Translations under genes and position numbers: made by a program
Shown: positions 50,801 through 61,925 of the stretch, one piece after another
Position numbering within the stretch: the first letter of the stretch is position 1
Layout: each line of letters opens with the position of its first letter
Notes under the pieces: generated by a model
Told to the model about the DNA's origin: nothing
Seen by the model: only the letters and a program-made list of their open reading frames with translations
The model's database searches: none
NCBI GenBank assembly: GCA_003260075.1
Contig: QLIY01000275.1
Coordinates: 103,047 to 167,046 of the forward strand
Direction: 5' to 3'
Length of the DNA: 64,000 nucleotides
Origin: Phallusia mammillata
Lineage: Eukaryota; Chordata; Ascidiacea; Phlebobranchia; Ascidiidae

Positions 50801-52195
50801 ACAAACAAAACGTTTGTTACGTCACAATATCCGTTGCGTCGCAGCTGAACAAAAATTGACGCACTGTCTTACAGATATTTTGGTTGTGTTACAATTATAT
50901 ACCCTATACAACGTTGTGTTTTTTTGACAGGTTGTGAAAATGCTGGAAGTTGACCCATCACGCCGACTGACGGCAAAACAAGCCCTTGCTCATCCGTTTT
51001 TTCAGCAAGTGGATGAGGCCGAGCGATTTTGCGTGAAGCCATTTAACGCTCGCAGAAAATTTCGGGTAAAATATTCTTTTTATTTAGTTAAAAAAAGATG
51101 CATTTGTCTTAAAGAAAGGTTTAAGTTCTTGGCACAGGTTTTATACGGTTTGCTTGCAAAATGCAATTTAAAAATTTTAACTTAACGTTTGACAAACACA
51201 TAAGAATAAATAAGTTGTTGCTGCATGGCATAATGTATAAACGAATATTGCTCTTCCACCAGTTTTTGCTATAATTGTCAATTTTGCTTCAATATTAAAA
51301 CTTGTGCCAATATGGCCCTGCAGAACTTTTGTCAGTGATAAGCAAATCTTCTAAACCGGAAATGTTTTGACATAGTTTTCTTGCGTGATTTACTTTGTCA
51401 TAACAAATAGCGCGTAAGAACTTAATTCCCGGCTGGTGTAAAAATGTTTTTGACAGAATCTATCCCTCTGTTAGTAGGCATGTTAATGTCCACAATAACT
51501 GAGTCAACCTGTTTCAGTAAGTGATAATAAAAAAGCAAGTGTTTTTGATTAAAATCAGTAAACACAAAGTTGTTAAACATCATGATATATCTCGCCCATA
51601 CAGGCATCGTCAGTCAGTAAAAAAATGTTAGTCTGTTTTCCTTTATTTAACCTTCGTTGTTTGCAGTTTTTACAGACTAACGGTACCTGTATAGGCAAAA
51701 TATGTATCTCGATTTTTAACAACTTCGTGCTTTCTGATTAGCATTTGCTTATTCGTTAACTGCTCTTGTTGTTGGTTTTTCATGCAATCAATTTACAACG
51801 TCACCAAACCTGATGACGTCAGCCATAAAAAGACCCCCAAACATATTGATTTTTTTCTGCAGGTCGCTGTCCATACTGTGATGTCAGCAAACCGAATTTC
51901 ATCCCTTGCAAGTCGCCACCGAATGTTAAAGTTCTCGTCAGCCTGCCACGATCCCTACTCTATTAAGAGTCTGCGTAGAGTCATCGACGCTTCCGCCTTC
52001 CGCATCTACGGGCACTGGGTGAAAAAAAGTGCCGACCAAAATCGGGCTGCCTTGTTCGAGAACACCTCGCGAGCTGAACAATTGCGTTTGTCCGAAATCG
52101 AACAAGCCGCTTCGATGCTCATTGACGGCGATATGGTGTTCAACTCGCTTACGCCCTCAGCCGGCGGCAGTTTAATCGCCCAGGCGGCTTCCTAA
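44850..52195 (+). CDS. PHKG: Phosphorylase kinase gamma (catalytic) subunit, 10 exons
   Basis: A Ser/Thr kinase that phosphorylates glycogen phosphorylase within the phosphorylase kinase holoenzyme, in the cytosol. Exons: 44850-44932, 45020-45189, 45323-45377, 46662-46727, 46938-47010, 48780-48870, 49189-49309, 49746-49869, 50931-51065, 51863-52195. The joined CDS is 1251 nt (416 aa), close to vertebrate PHKG. Visible motifs are a glycine loop [14 protein letters not shown]-site lysine in [18 protein letters not shown], the catalytic loop HRDLKPEN, the metal site DFGF, the [10 protein letters not shown] activation segment and GVPPFWHR. The C-terminal calmodulin-binding region includes [11 protein letters not shown] and NRAALFENT. 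Exons 3, 4 and 5 each appear twice around poly-C runs; one copy of each was used here. The start has a good CACCATGA context. Confidence 0.95.
45391..45400. repeat. Poly-C junction with PHKG exon 3 on both sides
   Basis: Sequence 45160-45390 restarts at 45401 with a near-identical copy (exon 2 end, intron, exon 3). The second exon 3 copy is 45551-45605. Differences lie in the intron and one synonymous site, as expected of two alleles. Confidence 0.85.
46028..46037. repeat. Poly-C junction repeating PHKG intron 3
   Basis: The stretch from about 45625 to 46027 is repeated from 46038 to about 46430 with scattered substitutions and small indels. Confidence 0.85.
47511..47520. repeat. Poly-C junction repeating PHKG exons 4 and 5
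   Basis: About 46492-47510 recurs from 47521. The second copies of exons 4 and 5 are 47686-47751 and 47959-48031. Exon 4 is identical and exon 5 differs only at silent sites. The second copy carries roughly 225 bp of extra intron sequence near 48300-48525. Confidence 0.88.
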
Positions 52196-52551
52196 CCCAA
52201 CGCTTTTTATCGCATTTTAGATATTTATTTTACTTCTTCAAACATGTCGGCCTCACTCTTACGTTTTACGACGTGTCCAAAATTTTAACCTATTCATAGG
52301 ATCAAATGGAACCGAAACCTCTCAATTGTTTGCACAATGACGTCATCGCAGTGCCGTCGCATGGTGTCTACGTCATCACTGTGTCGTTACGTCAGTTACG
52401 GTGTGTGACGTCACAATGCCAGTTGATTGTGCTTAACTTAGTTTGCCGATCATTCGTTTTGTCCGTTTGTGTACGGTTTCGCGTGGAAATTTATTTAAAC
52501 CTTTTGAGGTGAAAAAACGATGTTTTGTCTACTTTTGTCGTGCTCGCGTGG

Positions 52552-52561
52552 CCCCCCCCCC
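52552..52561. repeat. Poly-C junction in PHKG 3' flank
   Basis: 52210-52551 is repeated at about 52562-52890 with substitutions; the right copy continues into new sequence. Confidence 0.85.
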
Positions 52562-53209
52562 TTTACTTCTTCAAACATGTCGGCCTCACTCTTACGTTTT
52601 ACGACGTGTGTGCGAAATTTTAACCTATTCATAGGATCAAACGGAACCGAAACCTCTCAATTGTTTGCACAATGACGTCATCGCAGTGCCCTCGCATGGT
52701 GTCTACGTCATCACTGTGTCGTGTCGTCAGTTACGGTGTGTGACGTCACAATGCCAGTTAATTGTGCTCAACTTACAACTGTTTGCCGGTCATTCGTTTT
52801 GTCGATTTGTGTAGGGTTTCGCGTGGAAATTTATTTAACGCTTATGAGGTGAAAAAACGATGTTTTGTCTACTTTTGTCGTGCTCGCGTGTAGACTTACT
52901 TTGTACAAGTTCTTGTCGCTTTTATTTTTGTTTTCATTTTACGCCGGATTTTATCTTTTTGCCGTTGACTGGACAAACAACTGATGCTCTTTTCTCGTTT
53001 GTTTTTAGACAACAAATCTCAGTTTTCCAAGTTATTTTGTTTCACTTTCTGTTGAGAAAAACTAAGGCACCGTAGTAGTTTCTTGTCAAAGCCCTTACTT
53101 TGTTCTTCTCAGACCACAAAATGCCTTCTTAAACAGAGAGCTGTGCGTTCTGTATGTTTCCTCGTTTTAAATGTTAGACCCATTTCAACCATAGTTAAAC
53201 TTTTGGCGT

Positions 53210-53219
53210 CCCCCCCCCC
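53210..53219. repeat. Poly-C junction in PHKG 3' flank
   Basis: About 53085-53209 is repeated at 53220-53337 with a few changes. Confidence 0.85.
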
Positions 53220-53553
53220 AGCCCTTACTTTGTTCTTCTCAGACCACAAAATGCCTTCTTAAACAGACAGCTGTGCGTTCTGTATGTTTCCTCGTTTTCA
53301 TTTTTAGACCCATTTCAGCCATAGTTAAACTTTTGGCGCTATAGCAACCTCAATTTTACACGTGAGGCTGGTGTTTTGTGCATCAACGCCGATACCATTT
53401 AAAGTTGCAATACATTTGGCCACAAAAAATGTTTCTGCATACATTAGTTTTGTTAGGATTTACAACAATTGTAAACGGGCATGAAATTGGAGCCTGTACC
53501 TAAAAGTGCAAACCCGAACCTGAACGATTAGCCCTAAAAGTTTGATTGACAGG

Positions 53554-53565
53554 CCCCCCCCCCCC
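53554..53565. repeat. Poly-C junction near a degenerate GGGTTCGG-type repeat
   Basis: 53425-53553 is repeated, with changes, at 53566-53720. The repeated part contains a CCCGAACC-rich stretch also seen near 23280-23420 and 60410-60480. Confidence 0.8.
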
Positions 53566-55105
53566 TTCTGCATACATTAGTTTTGTTAGGATTTACAACA
53601 ATTGTAAACGGGCCTGAAATTGGATCCCGAACCCAAAAGTACAAACCAGAAACCCGACCCGAACCCGAGTGGTTTCCGAGAAGCCCGTTTAGGCCCGAAA
53701 GTTTGATTAACATGGCTATACATTGAAGCCTCAGGAAAGACCAAGACAACAAACACAATGGACAATATTTGTACAAAATATTACCCACCACAAAAAAGCG
53801 GTACAATAAAACTTTCTTCAACTTTTCCTTTCTGGCCTGCAAAAGTGTGCCCGCGGAGAAAAACGTATGCTATTAATTATTGCGGCGCAAGATGGAAATG
53901 TTTGAAAACCACTGATCTATAGAATAGAATAACATACACATAAGTATTATACACATGAACTAGAATTGAGGAAAGGCACTTGTATCTGAACAAGACATTT
54001 CAAGTTTGCTAAAGATTTAAGTGTAATGATATTGCGTTGTTAAATTAATTTAGGCTTTAACTGTTTTTTCTTACGTTGAGAAGAAGAAAATGCTCTGTTA
54101 AGCTCAAACAAAATCAGACTGATGTTATACATTTAAACCGTGTCAATCGCACTTTATACTTATTGCGGTCACGTTATAAGTTGTTCCCCACTGCGCTCGG
54201 GGATTCAATTGATTCAGGTTGACTCGCTCACAGTCTGCGTACCACCATTCACCTCTACGACTCGTCGCACAATTGCCACTGTAAATAACAAAAAATCGCG
54301 CAGCTGAAGTTGAATGCAAACATCAGTATCCTTACCAAAGGTCGTTGTCCCTGTCGTAAGTAGAGAACTGGATCTGGTTGTGATTAGCTACAAAGTCGTT
54401 ACGAGTTGATGTGGTCACATAACCAGAAATGCTCAGTCTGTAGTTGTCACTTTCCCGACCAATTTGAAAAAAACAGTACAAATATAAAATTTAAACTTAT
54501 ATCCAGAGGCTTTAAAACATTTTGATAAGATTTTTTTTACAAATTTCGACACTGCAAATATAAGTCTTCTGAAACTTTTTTTATCGGCTGTTACATAGCC
54601 TAGTTCAGTGATCTTCAACCTTTTTTGAAAGCGACCCCAATGAAATCAGTATTTAAATGCGACCCCTTTTTCCGATGGGGAAAATGTTTCAAGTAATACA
54701 GAAACTAAATTTTCAAGTAATACAGAAACTAATTTTTTATGTAAAACTATTTTCATGACTTTAAATACTAGCATTCAACGTGCATTATTACGCGCAAGTG
54801 TTAGAACTCAAAAGTTTTATTTAATTGAGCCAATCTAATTCGAGTTAAAGATCACCAGTTTGCAGAAATCAGTAAATGTATGTATTTTTCCCTCTACCCG
54901 CTGTATTATTTTGGACACAATATATCATTCATGGGGCTCTTATCGCGTAACAATAAGTTGGACAACTTGGTTTTTATACAGATTTGGGTCGAAACTATTC
55001 GGTTTTGATTATTGTGACACCAGGTACCGAGCTGTACTGCGAAACATTAGCAAAGGTTGCGAACGAGAACAAAAACGTATCATTTTTGGGGAATAAATTT
55101 AAACT

Positions 55106-55116
55106 CCCCCCCCCCC
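55106..55116. repeat. Poly-C junction inside the hAT element
   Basis: To the left is the hAT element in the FReD gene intron. To the right the last FReD exon starts again in a second version. Confidence 0.85.
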
Positions 55117-55411
55117 TTGCGGTCACGTTATAAGTTGTTCCCCACTGCGCTCGGGGATTCAATTCATTCAGCTTGACTCGCCCACAGTCTGTGTACCACC
55201 ATCCACCTCTAAGACTCGCCGCACAATTGCCACTGTAAATAACAAACAAAAAATCGCGCAGCTGAAGTTTAATGCAAACATCAGTATTCTTACGTCGTCC
55301 AAAGGTCGTTGTCCCTGTCATTAGTGGAGAACTGTATCCCGTTGTGATGAGCTACAAAATCGTCACGAGTTGATGTGGTCACATAACCAGAAATGCTCAG
55401 TCTGTAGTTGC
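55117..55411 (-). pseudogene. Second version of the last two FReD exons
   Basis: Exons 55411-55296 (truncated by poly-C) and 55234-55117 encode SISGYVTTSTRDDFV, then STNDRDNDLWT, and NCAASLRGGWWYTDC. They are very similar to 54336-54473 and 54143-54278. The donor is shifted by a small insertion (GGACGAC|GTAAGA). The 3' end including the stop is missing. Allele or close paralogue of the 54 kb exons. Confidence 0.75.
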
Positions 55412-55420
55412 CCCCCCCCC
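55411..55420. repeat. Poly-C junction truncating a FReD exon
   Basis: The run replaces the start of the SDNYRL exon. It is followed by a short SINE end (ggcgtactgtg) and then intron sequence homologous to about 54500. Confidence 0.8.
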
Positions 55421-55664
55421 GGCGTACTGTGATTTATATCCGAAGGCTTTCAAAAACTCTGATCAGATTTTTCGACACAGCAAATATATTATTCCTTTGA
55501 AGCTTGAGTTTTTATCGCTAGATAACTGATTGGCAAGTACATCTTTACCTTTGTATCATCAGGTAATTTTTCAAATTTTGATACTGGAACTATTTATCCA
55601 CGGTTAAAATTATCTCAGGTGTAAGTGTTAAGCTTCTTTGCGACTAAAGAAGAGAAGCTTTTTG

Positions 55665-56040
55665 GTAGGTCTACCATATTTCCATCCCCCAAAAGGAGGA
55701 TACATTGTTGAAAAGAACATGAAAAAATACTTAAATGGCGCCCCAAAAATAAAAGCCTCAGAAATTAGATGGTATAGAATAGTTTAGATAAAGTTCACGT
55801 TGATCACAACACTGAAATAAGCTTGTATTTCAACAATTCCACCTGTATTCTACAAATAATAAGCTGAAGATGTATATTTGGCTGTTTTCAAAGGTGTAAT
55901 TGTCACAATGTATTTGGTAAATCAGATTTTTTTTTTAAAAGGAGGACATTTGGGCACTTTTTCTTGTCCTCGGAGTACAACTTGTTTTTTGTAAAAAAGA
56001 AGGACATGTCCTCCAAAAAGAGGACGTATGGTAGGCCTAC
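55665..56040. mobile_element. 376-bp MITE with GTAGGYCTACCATA inverted ends
   Basis: The left end GTAGGTCTACCATATTTCC and right end GGACGTATGGTAGGCCTAC are inverted copies. The equivalent intron in the second version (around 56515) lacks the element, so it is a presence/absence difference between the copies. Internal AGGACAT and TCCTCC motifs repeat; there is no transposase. Confidence 0.75.
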
Positions 56041-56335
56041 TTTATCGGGTAGACTAAATTCATGTTTGTTTACCTGTATTCGCCAAATGTATCTTTCTTG
56101 CCGGGGCTTGTCAAATCGAATCGAACTCGGCAAGGTTTTGATTGGGTCATAGCGTGAATTTTTTCCAAACCTACGTATACATAAGCATGTGTTCACACGA
56201 GTGGTTGCTGACATCGAAACTTCACACAAACTTAGAAAAAAATTGATTTCGTTGTTGTGGACACTGTGTTTGTGTCGTATAAATACTTAAAATAGTTTTG
56301 CTGACAAGCGGTATCAAAACACATATTATTTATTG

Positions 56336-56346
56336 CCCCCCCCCCC
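56336..56346. repeat. Poly-C junction before hAT right end
   Basis: It separates the first version of the [10 protein letters not shown] exon region (56074-56335) from the hAT right end and a second version of that exon (56538-56634). Confidence 0.85.
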
Positions 56347-56846
56347 GGTCGCGACCCACAGGTTGAAGACCACTGGCCCAGTTGATAAGTACACTTTGAA
56401 CCTTTTACCATCAGGTATTTTAACAGATTTTGATACTGGAACTATTTATACACGGTTAAACTTATCTTAGGTGTCGGTGTTAAGAATTTTTACAACTAAA
56501 GAAGAGAAGCTTTTTGGGGTTAGTTATATTTGTTTACCTGAATTCGCCAAATGTATCTTTTACGCCGGGGCTTGTCAAATCGAATCGAACTCGGCAAGGT
56601 TTTGATTGGGTCATAGCGTGATTTTTTTCCAAACCTACGCATACATAAGCATGTGTTCACACGAGTGGTTGCTGACATCGAAACCTCACACCAACTTAGA
56701 AAAAATTGATTTTGTTGTTGTGGACACTGTTTTTGTGTCTTATAAATACTTAAAATAGTTTTGTTGACAAGCGGTATCAAAACACATACTAAGTTATTTA
56801 TTGCTGGCAGAAATAGGGCGTTCTACAAACTTTATAGGGAATGAGT

Positions 56847-56857
56847 CCCCCCCCCCC
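56847..56857. repeat. Poly-C junction followed by a SINE tail
   Basis: The 56793-56846 sequence recurs at about 56919-56970. Between them lies a SINE tail (56858-56918: gcttggtgaccggctgattc to gtactgtgaac), so one copy has a SINE insertion. Confidence 0.8.
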
Positions 56858-57273
56858 AATGCTTGGTGACCGGCTGATTCGGTATGACGCCTTTAATGGG
56901 TCTGGTGTACTGTGAACTATTTATTGCTGGCAGAAATAGGGCGTTTTACAAACTTTATAGGGAATGAGTATTGAGAAAAATCCAGTTACAACAATCTGGG
57001 GTGGAAATCGGTTTTAGTAAAGTAACCGTATATGTAACGTTAAAACCAATAGGCAGGGTTGCAATCTAAATGGACACCTAAATAAAGACAGCTACAAAAA
57101 ATTATACGAAACAAAACAAACGTTTTTGAACAAATCTTGGCATTTATACGAGCCATAACATATAACACTCTTCGATTGAATACCCAGTGACGTACACCTT
57201 CCCCGACCTTTCCTTTATAATGTTACAAAGTCCAGGCGCAAAAATATGTTTTACGCTAAATGATGACAGAGGA

Positions 57274-57283
57274 CCCCCCCCCC
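57274..57283. repeat. Poly-C junction repeating intron sequence
   Basis: 57148-57273 recurs nearly unchanged at 57284-57405. Confidence 0.88.
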
Positions 57284-57464
57284 GCCATAACATATAACAC
57301 TCTTCGATTGAATACCCAGTGACGTACACCTCCCCCGACCTTTCCTTTATAATGTTACAAAATCCAGGCGCAAAAACACGTTTTACGCTAAATGATGACA
57401 TAGGAAAGGGATAGAAGTTTTGTAATTGTTAAAAAAGGACCCAAATCAAAAGCAAGCACATTTT

Positions 57465-57474
57465 CCCCCCCCCC
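57465..57474. repeat. Poly-C junction starting an extra EGF-intron fragment
   Basis: 57475-57668 is a second version of 58002-58180, ending with the 3' part of an EGF exon that contains an in-frame TAG. Confidence 0.85.
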
Positions 57475-57668
57475 TGATCCACAAATCAATGCACTGTACA
57501 GTTTATTTTTTCAGCATGCAATAAAAGAATCACATTATTTTTCATTATCAGAATTTGTATTTCATGAATATACCGTAGGAACTAGGCTTAAAAACCGAAA
57601 ATCCGGGTAAAAAACTGACTTACCGGTCTCACAGTTCCTTCCCGAATACTTTTTCGGACACTAGCAGT

Positions 57669-57678
57669 CCCCCCCCCC
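57669..57678. repeat. Poly-C junction truncating the EGF fragment and FReD start exon
   Basis: It joins the partial EGF exon copy to the 3' part of the FReD start exon (PSGE end missing on the left side of the minus-strand exon). Confidence 0.85.
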
Positions 57679-58178
57679 TCCAGATGGGTTTCCAAACCCA
57701 GTTTTGTAATCTTCCCAGGGTCTATTATAGAGTTAACACTCCCGTCGAAGCGGCTTTGAACCGTCTAAAACACAACCGTGAGTTTAAAAGTGTAAATAAA
57801 TGTAAAGTGGAATGATGATAACTTACAGTCCATCCTTGAGAACAGAGACTCTCTAATGTTTTTGCAAGTGCAGGTTGCAGACTTCCCGGAGAACAAGGCA
57901 ATTCTGGCAAAAAGAATAATTTCTAATTGCTGCATTAATAGGCGTGAAGATAGTCATGTGATCCAATACAAATGCCCTTATGGTCTGAAACTTATCCATG
58001 ATCCACAAATCAATGCACTGTACAGTTTATTTTTTCAGCATGCAATGAAAGAATCACATTATTTTTCATTATCAGGATTTGTATTGCATGAATATACCGT
58101 AGGAACTAAGCTTAAAAACCGAAAATCCGGGTCAAAAACTGACTTACCGGTCTCACAGTTCCTTCCCGAGTACTTTTT

Positions 58179-58189
58179 CCCCCCCCCCC
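58179..58189. repeat. Poly-C run replacing codons of an EGF exon
   Basis: In the sister copy (63244-63360) these bases encode GCLCPE, including two EGF cysteines. Here 11 C replace about 16 bases and shift the frame. Confidence 0.85.
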
Positions 58190-58915
58190 ATAATCAGCAA
58201 GCAAGTCGACGCATGTGCCGTTATTTGCACACGGGTTTACGTAGGAGCAAACATTAAAATCTAAAACAGTAAAACACAGATGCGCAACCTAAAGGCTCAC
58301 CGGCCAAATAGAGTCCTTTGAATAAAATCTGTGTTCAGCGGAGAGACGTGAATTCAAAAATAAGTTGGTGCTAGTGAGATATTACAATCATTATTTTTTT
58401 GTAAACAGAATATTACTTCGCGAAATAGATTAGTGGAAATTTTACTGTAACATAACAAAGCAACTAAAATCGGTTGTGATTTTTACAGCAAATGTTTATG
58501 AGAATATAAGTGTGCATAAAAAAACAAATTTATTTCGTCTTCAAGCAATAAGGTTATCCTTGATTTAAACCATTAAAGTAGGTAATAAAAAATGTTTTAC
58601 CATCAAACGAAAACCAGTCGGCGTTGGTCGTGTTTGTGCCGTTGTAAGCCTTTGCCTTCATCTCCTAGATGACAACCTTGCCACCAGCGTCTGTAAAAAC
58701 AAATTGTATGTGAAAGAACCTTCACATTCTGAAGCATGTTTTTCGCATCTGAATTTTAAATCTACATAGTTATTATAAGTTATCAAGTAATAGAACCGAC
58801 AAACTAACCTGCCTACCTAGAGCAATCAAGCATGTACGCATGTCCTCTTGCACGCTTTTCAAAAAAAAACGTTTGCCGCACCTACATCTTCGTGCAGTTT
58901 CAACATTTTACAAAC

Positions 58916-59069
58916 CTGAAACCATTCTTTGCTTTTTCGCAGCAGCACAGACAGAGCCGTTGGAAAAATATTTTCCACTCGTGTAAGTGTAGAAAGCACC
59001 GGTGCATTTTGCCGGACAGTAGACATGGGTGATCGGTAATTCGCAGTCGCCAAGTTGTATTTCAAGTCA
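58916..59069 (-). CDS. LCCL-domain first-half exon of the decayed copy
   Basis: It encodes CELPITHVYCPAKCTGAFYT then SNGSVCAAAKKQR, the conserved C...V.CP..C and S.VC.AA pattern of LCCL domains (Limulus factor C, cochlin, Lgl1). Its last base joins in phase with the next exon ([10 protein letters not shown]...), which completes the domain. With the visible TGTCAG acceptor, the first codon is TGA. No exon further 5' was recognised, so the true N-terminus and any signal peptide are not known. Confidence 0.7.
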
Positions 59070-59833
59070 CTGACACAATTTTAAGGTAATAAAAACACTA
59101 TTTCACTTTAACATATTCTTACTTGAAAATGTGTAAGAGTATTTGCCCGCAGAGCAGTCGTTCGATTAAAACACTGCAAATATATCAGATTGGTTTGTGT
59201 GCTTGGACCACTGACTTTGTTATTCAACGCGTCGCAACGATAATTCTCTAAGGTATAATGTGGTTGGAGTATAAGCTCAAATGGAATTATGATACTTCAA
59301 AAACGCAACATAACAGCGACTTTATTGTATTGTCACATGATGGCAACAACAATTCGTCATCGACACATTACACTGGCCAACACAATTTTTGGTGTCTGTA
59401 GTGTTAAAACTGATATTGACTAATTTTGGGGTACTGATTTTAAAAATCATTACGGTTTTCTTCAATCAGATCAACTTTTTAAGTTATTTACAAAATCAAA
59501 ATTTATAACCATATTGATTCAATGACTTTAAAGTCATGCTTTTATGTGTTTGTTACAGTTTTGTTACATTATACACATCAATTTCCTACAGTGCAGTCAG
59601 TTTCATAGCATGAATATGCGTTCTATGCTTATGCCCTGTCTAATAATAATTGGTGCAGGCTAGCGGTAACTTTAAACTATACGTGTTTTATGAGGTGATT
59701 TTCAGATTAGTAAAGTAAGGTGGTAAAACTAAAAAACAGTAGACAGGGACTGAAATTATTGGAAAGAGTACATAACTAAGTTATTAAGCGGTGATGAGAA
59801 ATAAGCTGAAAGGTTCCAACAGGATATCAGTAA

Positions 59834-59871
<38 letters not shown>

Positions 59872-61660
59872 GACGATATTGCTGCCACTCAGTTCCAAAA
59901 GTTACCAAAGTACATGTATAGGCCTATACCTGATAACTTACAAATTTGAAACATTTTTTGTGTTTTTTTGTGTATAATTTTGTTTGTTAGGAGTGTCCAC
60001 CTGTTACATTTAAAATTAAATTCGAACTTTTGTTCTTGCAATAACGTTAATTCCAAATAAAATACTCAAAACCAGTTTCACTATAGTGTATACATATAGA
60101 TTGTTTTTCAAACGTGGATGTACCATAACAGGAAAACTAGACGTGATACAGACAAACCGATTGCATTTTCCGTACTTTTTCTCAGAAAATAGTCTTGTTA
60201 GTTGGACCTAGCCAATGGCTAAAACCAAAATACATAAATATTCCCCTAGGAAATATAGCTATAGTTGCTGGACCTACCACTAAACTTTACTGAAGTGCGT
60301 TTTTATGCCATGTATTATTCTCCATTGTGTATGTCTTCTTTATTATATTATGTACGGATGTACTGTTTGTGGGCTTTCACGTAGACATGTCAATTAAAGT
60401 TTTGGGCCTAAACAGGTTTACAAAAAACGATTCGGGTTCGGACCGGTCAGGCCTTGTACTTTCTGGTTGGTCTCAAATTTTGCAAATCTAAACCGAACAC
60501 AATTAATTTGAACTTCCGTCTTAACCAAGCACGACTTTATTCAACAAACACTACAAATGTTCTTGTACACGTTAAAACTTAGCTCCACGAATCGGGCTCA
60601 TTGCACCTTTTGGGTTGAAGGAGCGTTGCGATCTGTACCTACATGCACGTTCTTAATAAAAACAAGGCACACTACATATTACATGCATGGTTGTATTTTT
60701 TGGGGGATCAGATTTTGTCACAGCGTAAACCTGAATATATTCATAAATAATGAACTAGAATGTATTTTGAATTGAGCAAACCAAATGTATTGTTCTATCA
60801 GTTGAGTTTTGCGAGTGCGTGTATATTACCGTATGCCATTATTTGTCGAGCTGATTCTACTGCTTAATTTCCTTGCGTTAATTATTTTAATTGTCGGCTG
60901 TGCTAAAACCCAATTTCAACAGCTTGGAAACAAATCAATTACTTACAATCACCAAGTTTAGAAAGAAAAGTTCCCAACATGGGTGTACGATAAGTACATT
61001 TCCGTACAACGATTAAATGACACAATAAAACAGTTTTCGGTTGCGTACAAAAACTTTAAGCAAGAAGATAATATATAAACAGAAACAAAAAACTATTTCA
61101 GAATTCGAAAAAAGACATGTAAGCAAATTTTGATAAGACGTTTGTCGACAAATGTTACTGCATTCGTTCTAGCGCTAGGTATAGCTTTTTGTTTGCTGAA
61201 ATCGGCAATAAGATATTCTACACGTGTTTTTCCTCAGATAATTGTTCACACTTGAGTTGTTAGTTGAGCCTTATAATGTGTGCTTAATTTTAAAATCTGC
61301 ATCACACTGCAGCGATAAAGAGCATCATCAACGCAAGGAACTTTCTTATGAAAGAGCCAGGCTAAAACTTTATTAAATGATAATTAGGAGATTCTAATAT
61401 ATATAAATTGATTATAATTCAATAAGTAATTTGCCGTTAAATGTTCTTTTTTAACTTAGTTCTCGCCCGTTGGGATCAACAGCGCACAATATGGTCTTCA
61501 TTTTTAAGGACGATCTTATGACTTTTGTCTATTAGTGCTTTAGGATCAACAGACACACAAATATTACGCGATTACACATAAAGTTGTGCAAAGCATGTGC
61601 ATCTGAGAAGAACTTTTTTATTTGTGTTTTTTTGCTAATCATGTAGGCTACGAATTCAGC
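59070..61660. other. Intergenic region between the two LCCL-EGF-FReD copies
   Basis: No exon is supported. It contains a 35-base poly-C run (59835-59869), a GGGTTCGG-rich degenerate repeat near 60410-60480 and otherwise AT-rich sequence. From about 61650 on it resembles the 3' flank of the 54 kb copy (54025-54140), marking the edge of the duplication unit. Confidence 0.6.
59835..59869. repeat. 35-base poly-C run
   Basis: An intergenic C homopolymer; probable contig join. Confidence 0.88.
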
Positions 61661-61732
61661 GTGATGATATTGCGCTGTTTAATTTAGGTTTTAACTGTTT
61701 TTTTGCCTGGTACGTTGGGAAATAAAAGTGTT

Positions 61733-61925
61733 GCGTTGGACCAAAATCTGACAAAAGTAACAAAATCAGGCTGTTGTCAAACATTTAAACCGTGTCAATC
61801 GCACTTTATGCTCATGGCGGNAAAAAAGAATTGTTGCGTTAAACTAAAAGCTAACGAAAGCAAAAAAAAATACAGGCTGATGTCAAATATTTAAACCGTG
61901 TCAATCGCACTTTATGCTTATTGCG
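61733..61925. repeat. Two versions of the FReD gene 3' end flanking an N
   Basis: 61733-61820 and 61833-61925 are similar, each containing the stop region (tgtcaatcgcactttatgct), and are separated by an N at 61821. The left one looks like the 3' edge of a further allele or copy whose remaining exons are absent. Confidence 0.75.

Larger units (their letters stand above)
52196..54142. other. PHKG 3' flank, twofold repeated around poly-C runs
   Basis: Three poly-C joins (52552-52561, 53210-53219, 53554-53565) each repeat 120-340 bp of the sequence to their left. A hAT-like right end (gaaaaccactg) is near 53902-53913. No gene was found. Confidence 0.65.
54606..56383. mobile_element. hAT element split by inserted contig sequence
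   Basis: The left end CAGTGATCTTCAACCTTTTT begins at 54606 and the element runs to poly-C at 55106. The matching right end GGTCGCGACCCACAGGTTG, then AAGACCACTG, appears only at 56347-56375, after another poly-C. The flanking 8-mers gcctagtt (54598-54605) and gcccagtt (56376-56383) differ by one base. The intervening 55117-56335 is a second version of the host gene that lacks the insertion, so two alleles or paralogues have been spliced together. Confidence 0.8.
54143..59069 (-). pseudogene. LCCL-EGF-fibrinogen-domain gene, decayed second copy
   Basis: Minus-strand exons, 5' to 3': 59069-58916 (LCCL first half, CELPITHVYCPAKC), 58690-58601 (LCCL second half), 58260-58148 (EGF, interrupted by poly-C), 57903-57827 (linker ending LCSQGWT), 57764-57679 (FReD start, RFDGSV), 56634-56538 and a second copy 56170-56074 ([10 protein letters not shown]), 54473-54336 ([21 protein letters not shown]), 54278-54143 (GEWWYADC; stop at 54143). 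Another version of the last two exons lies at 55411-55296 and 55234-55117. Disabling changes as written: TAG in 58690-58601 where the sister copy has TAC, a TGA as first codon of the 59069 exon, TAG in a second EGF fragment at about 57623-57668, a 2-nt insertion in the FReD start exon, and TG in place of the AG acceptor at 54474-54475. Some could be allele or assembly errors. Confidence 0.75.

Noticed and set aside
55964..56152. 62-codon open frame on the + strand
   Set aside because: It is antisense to the MITE end and to a confirmed FReD exon.
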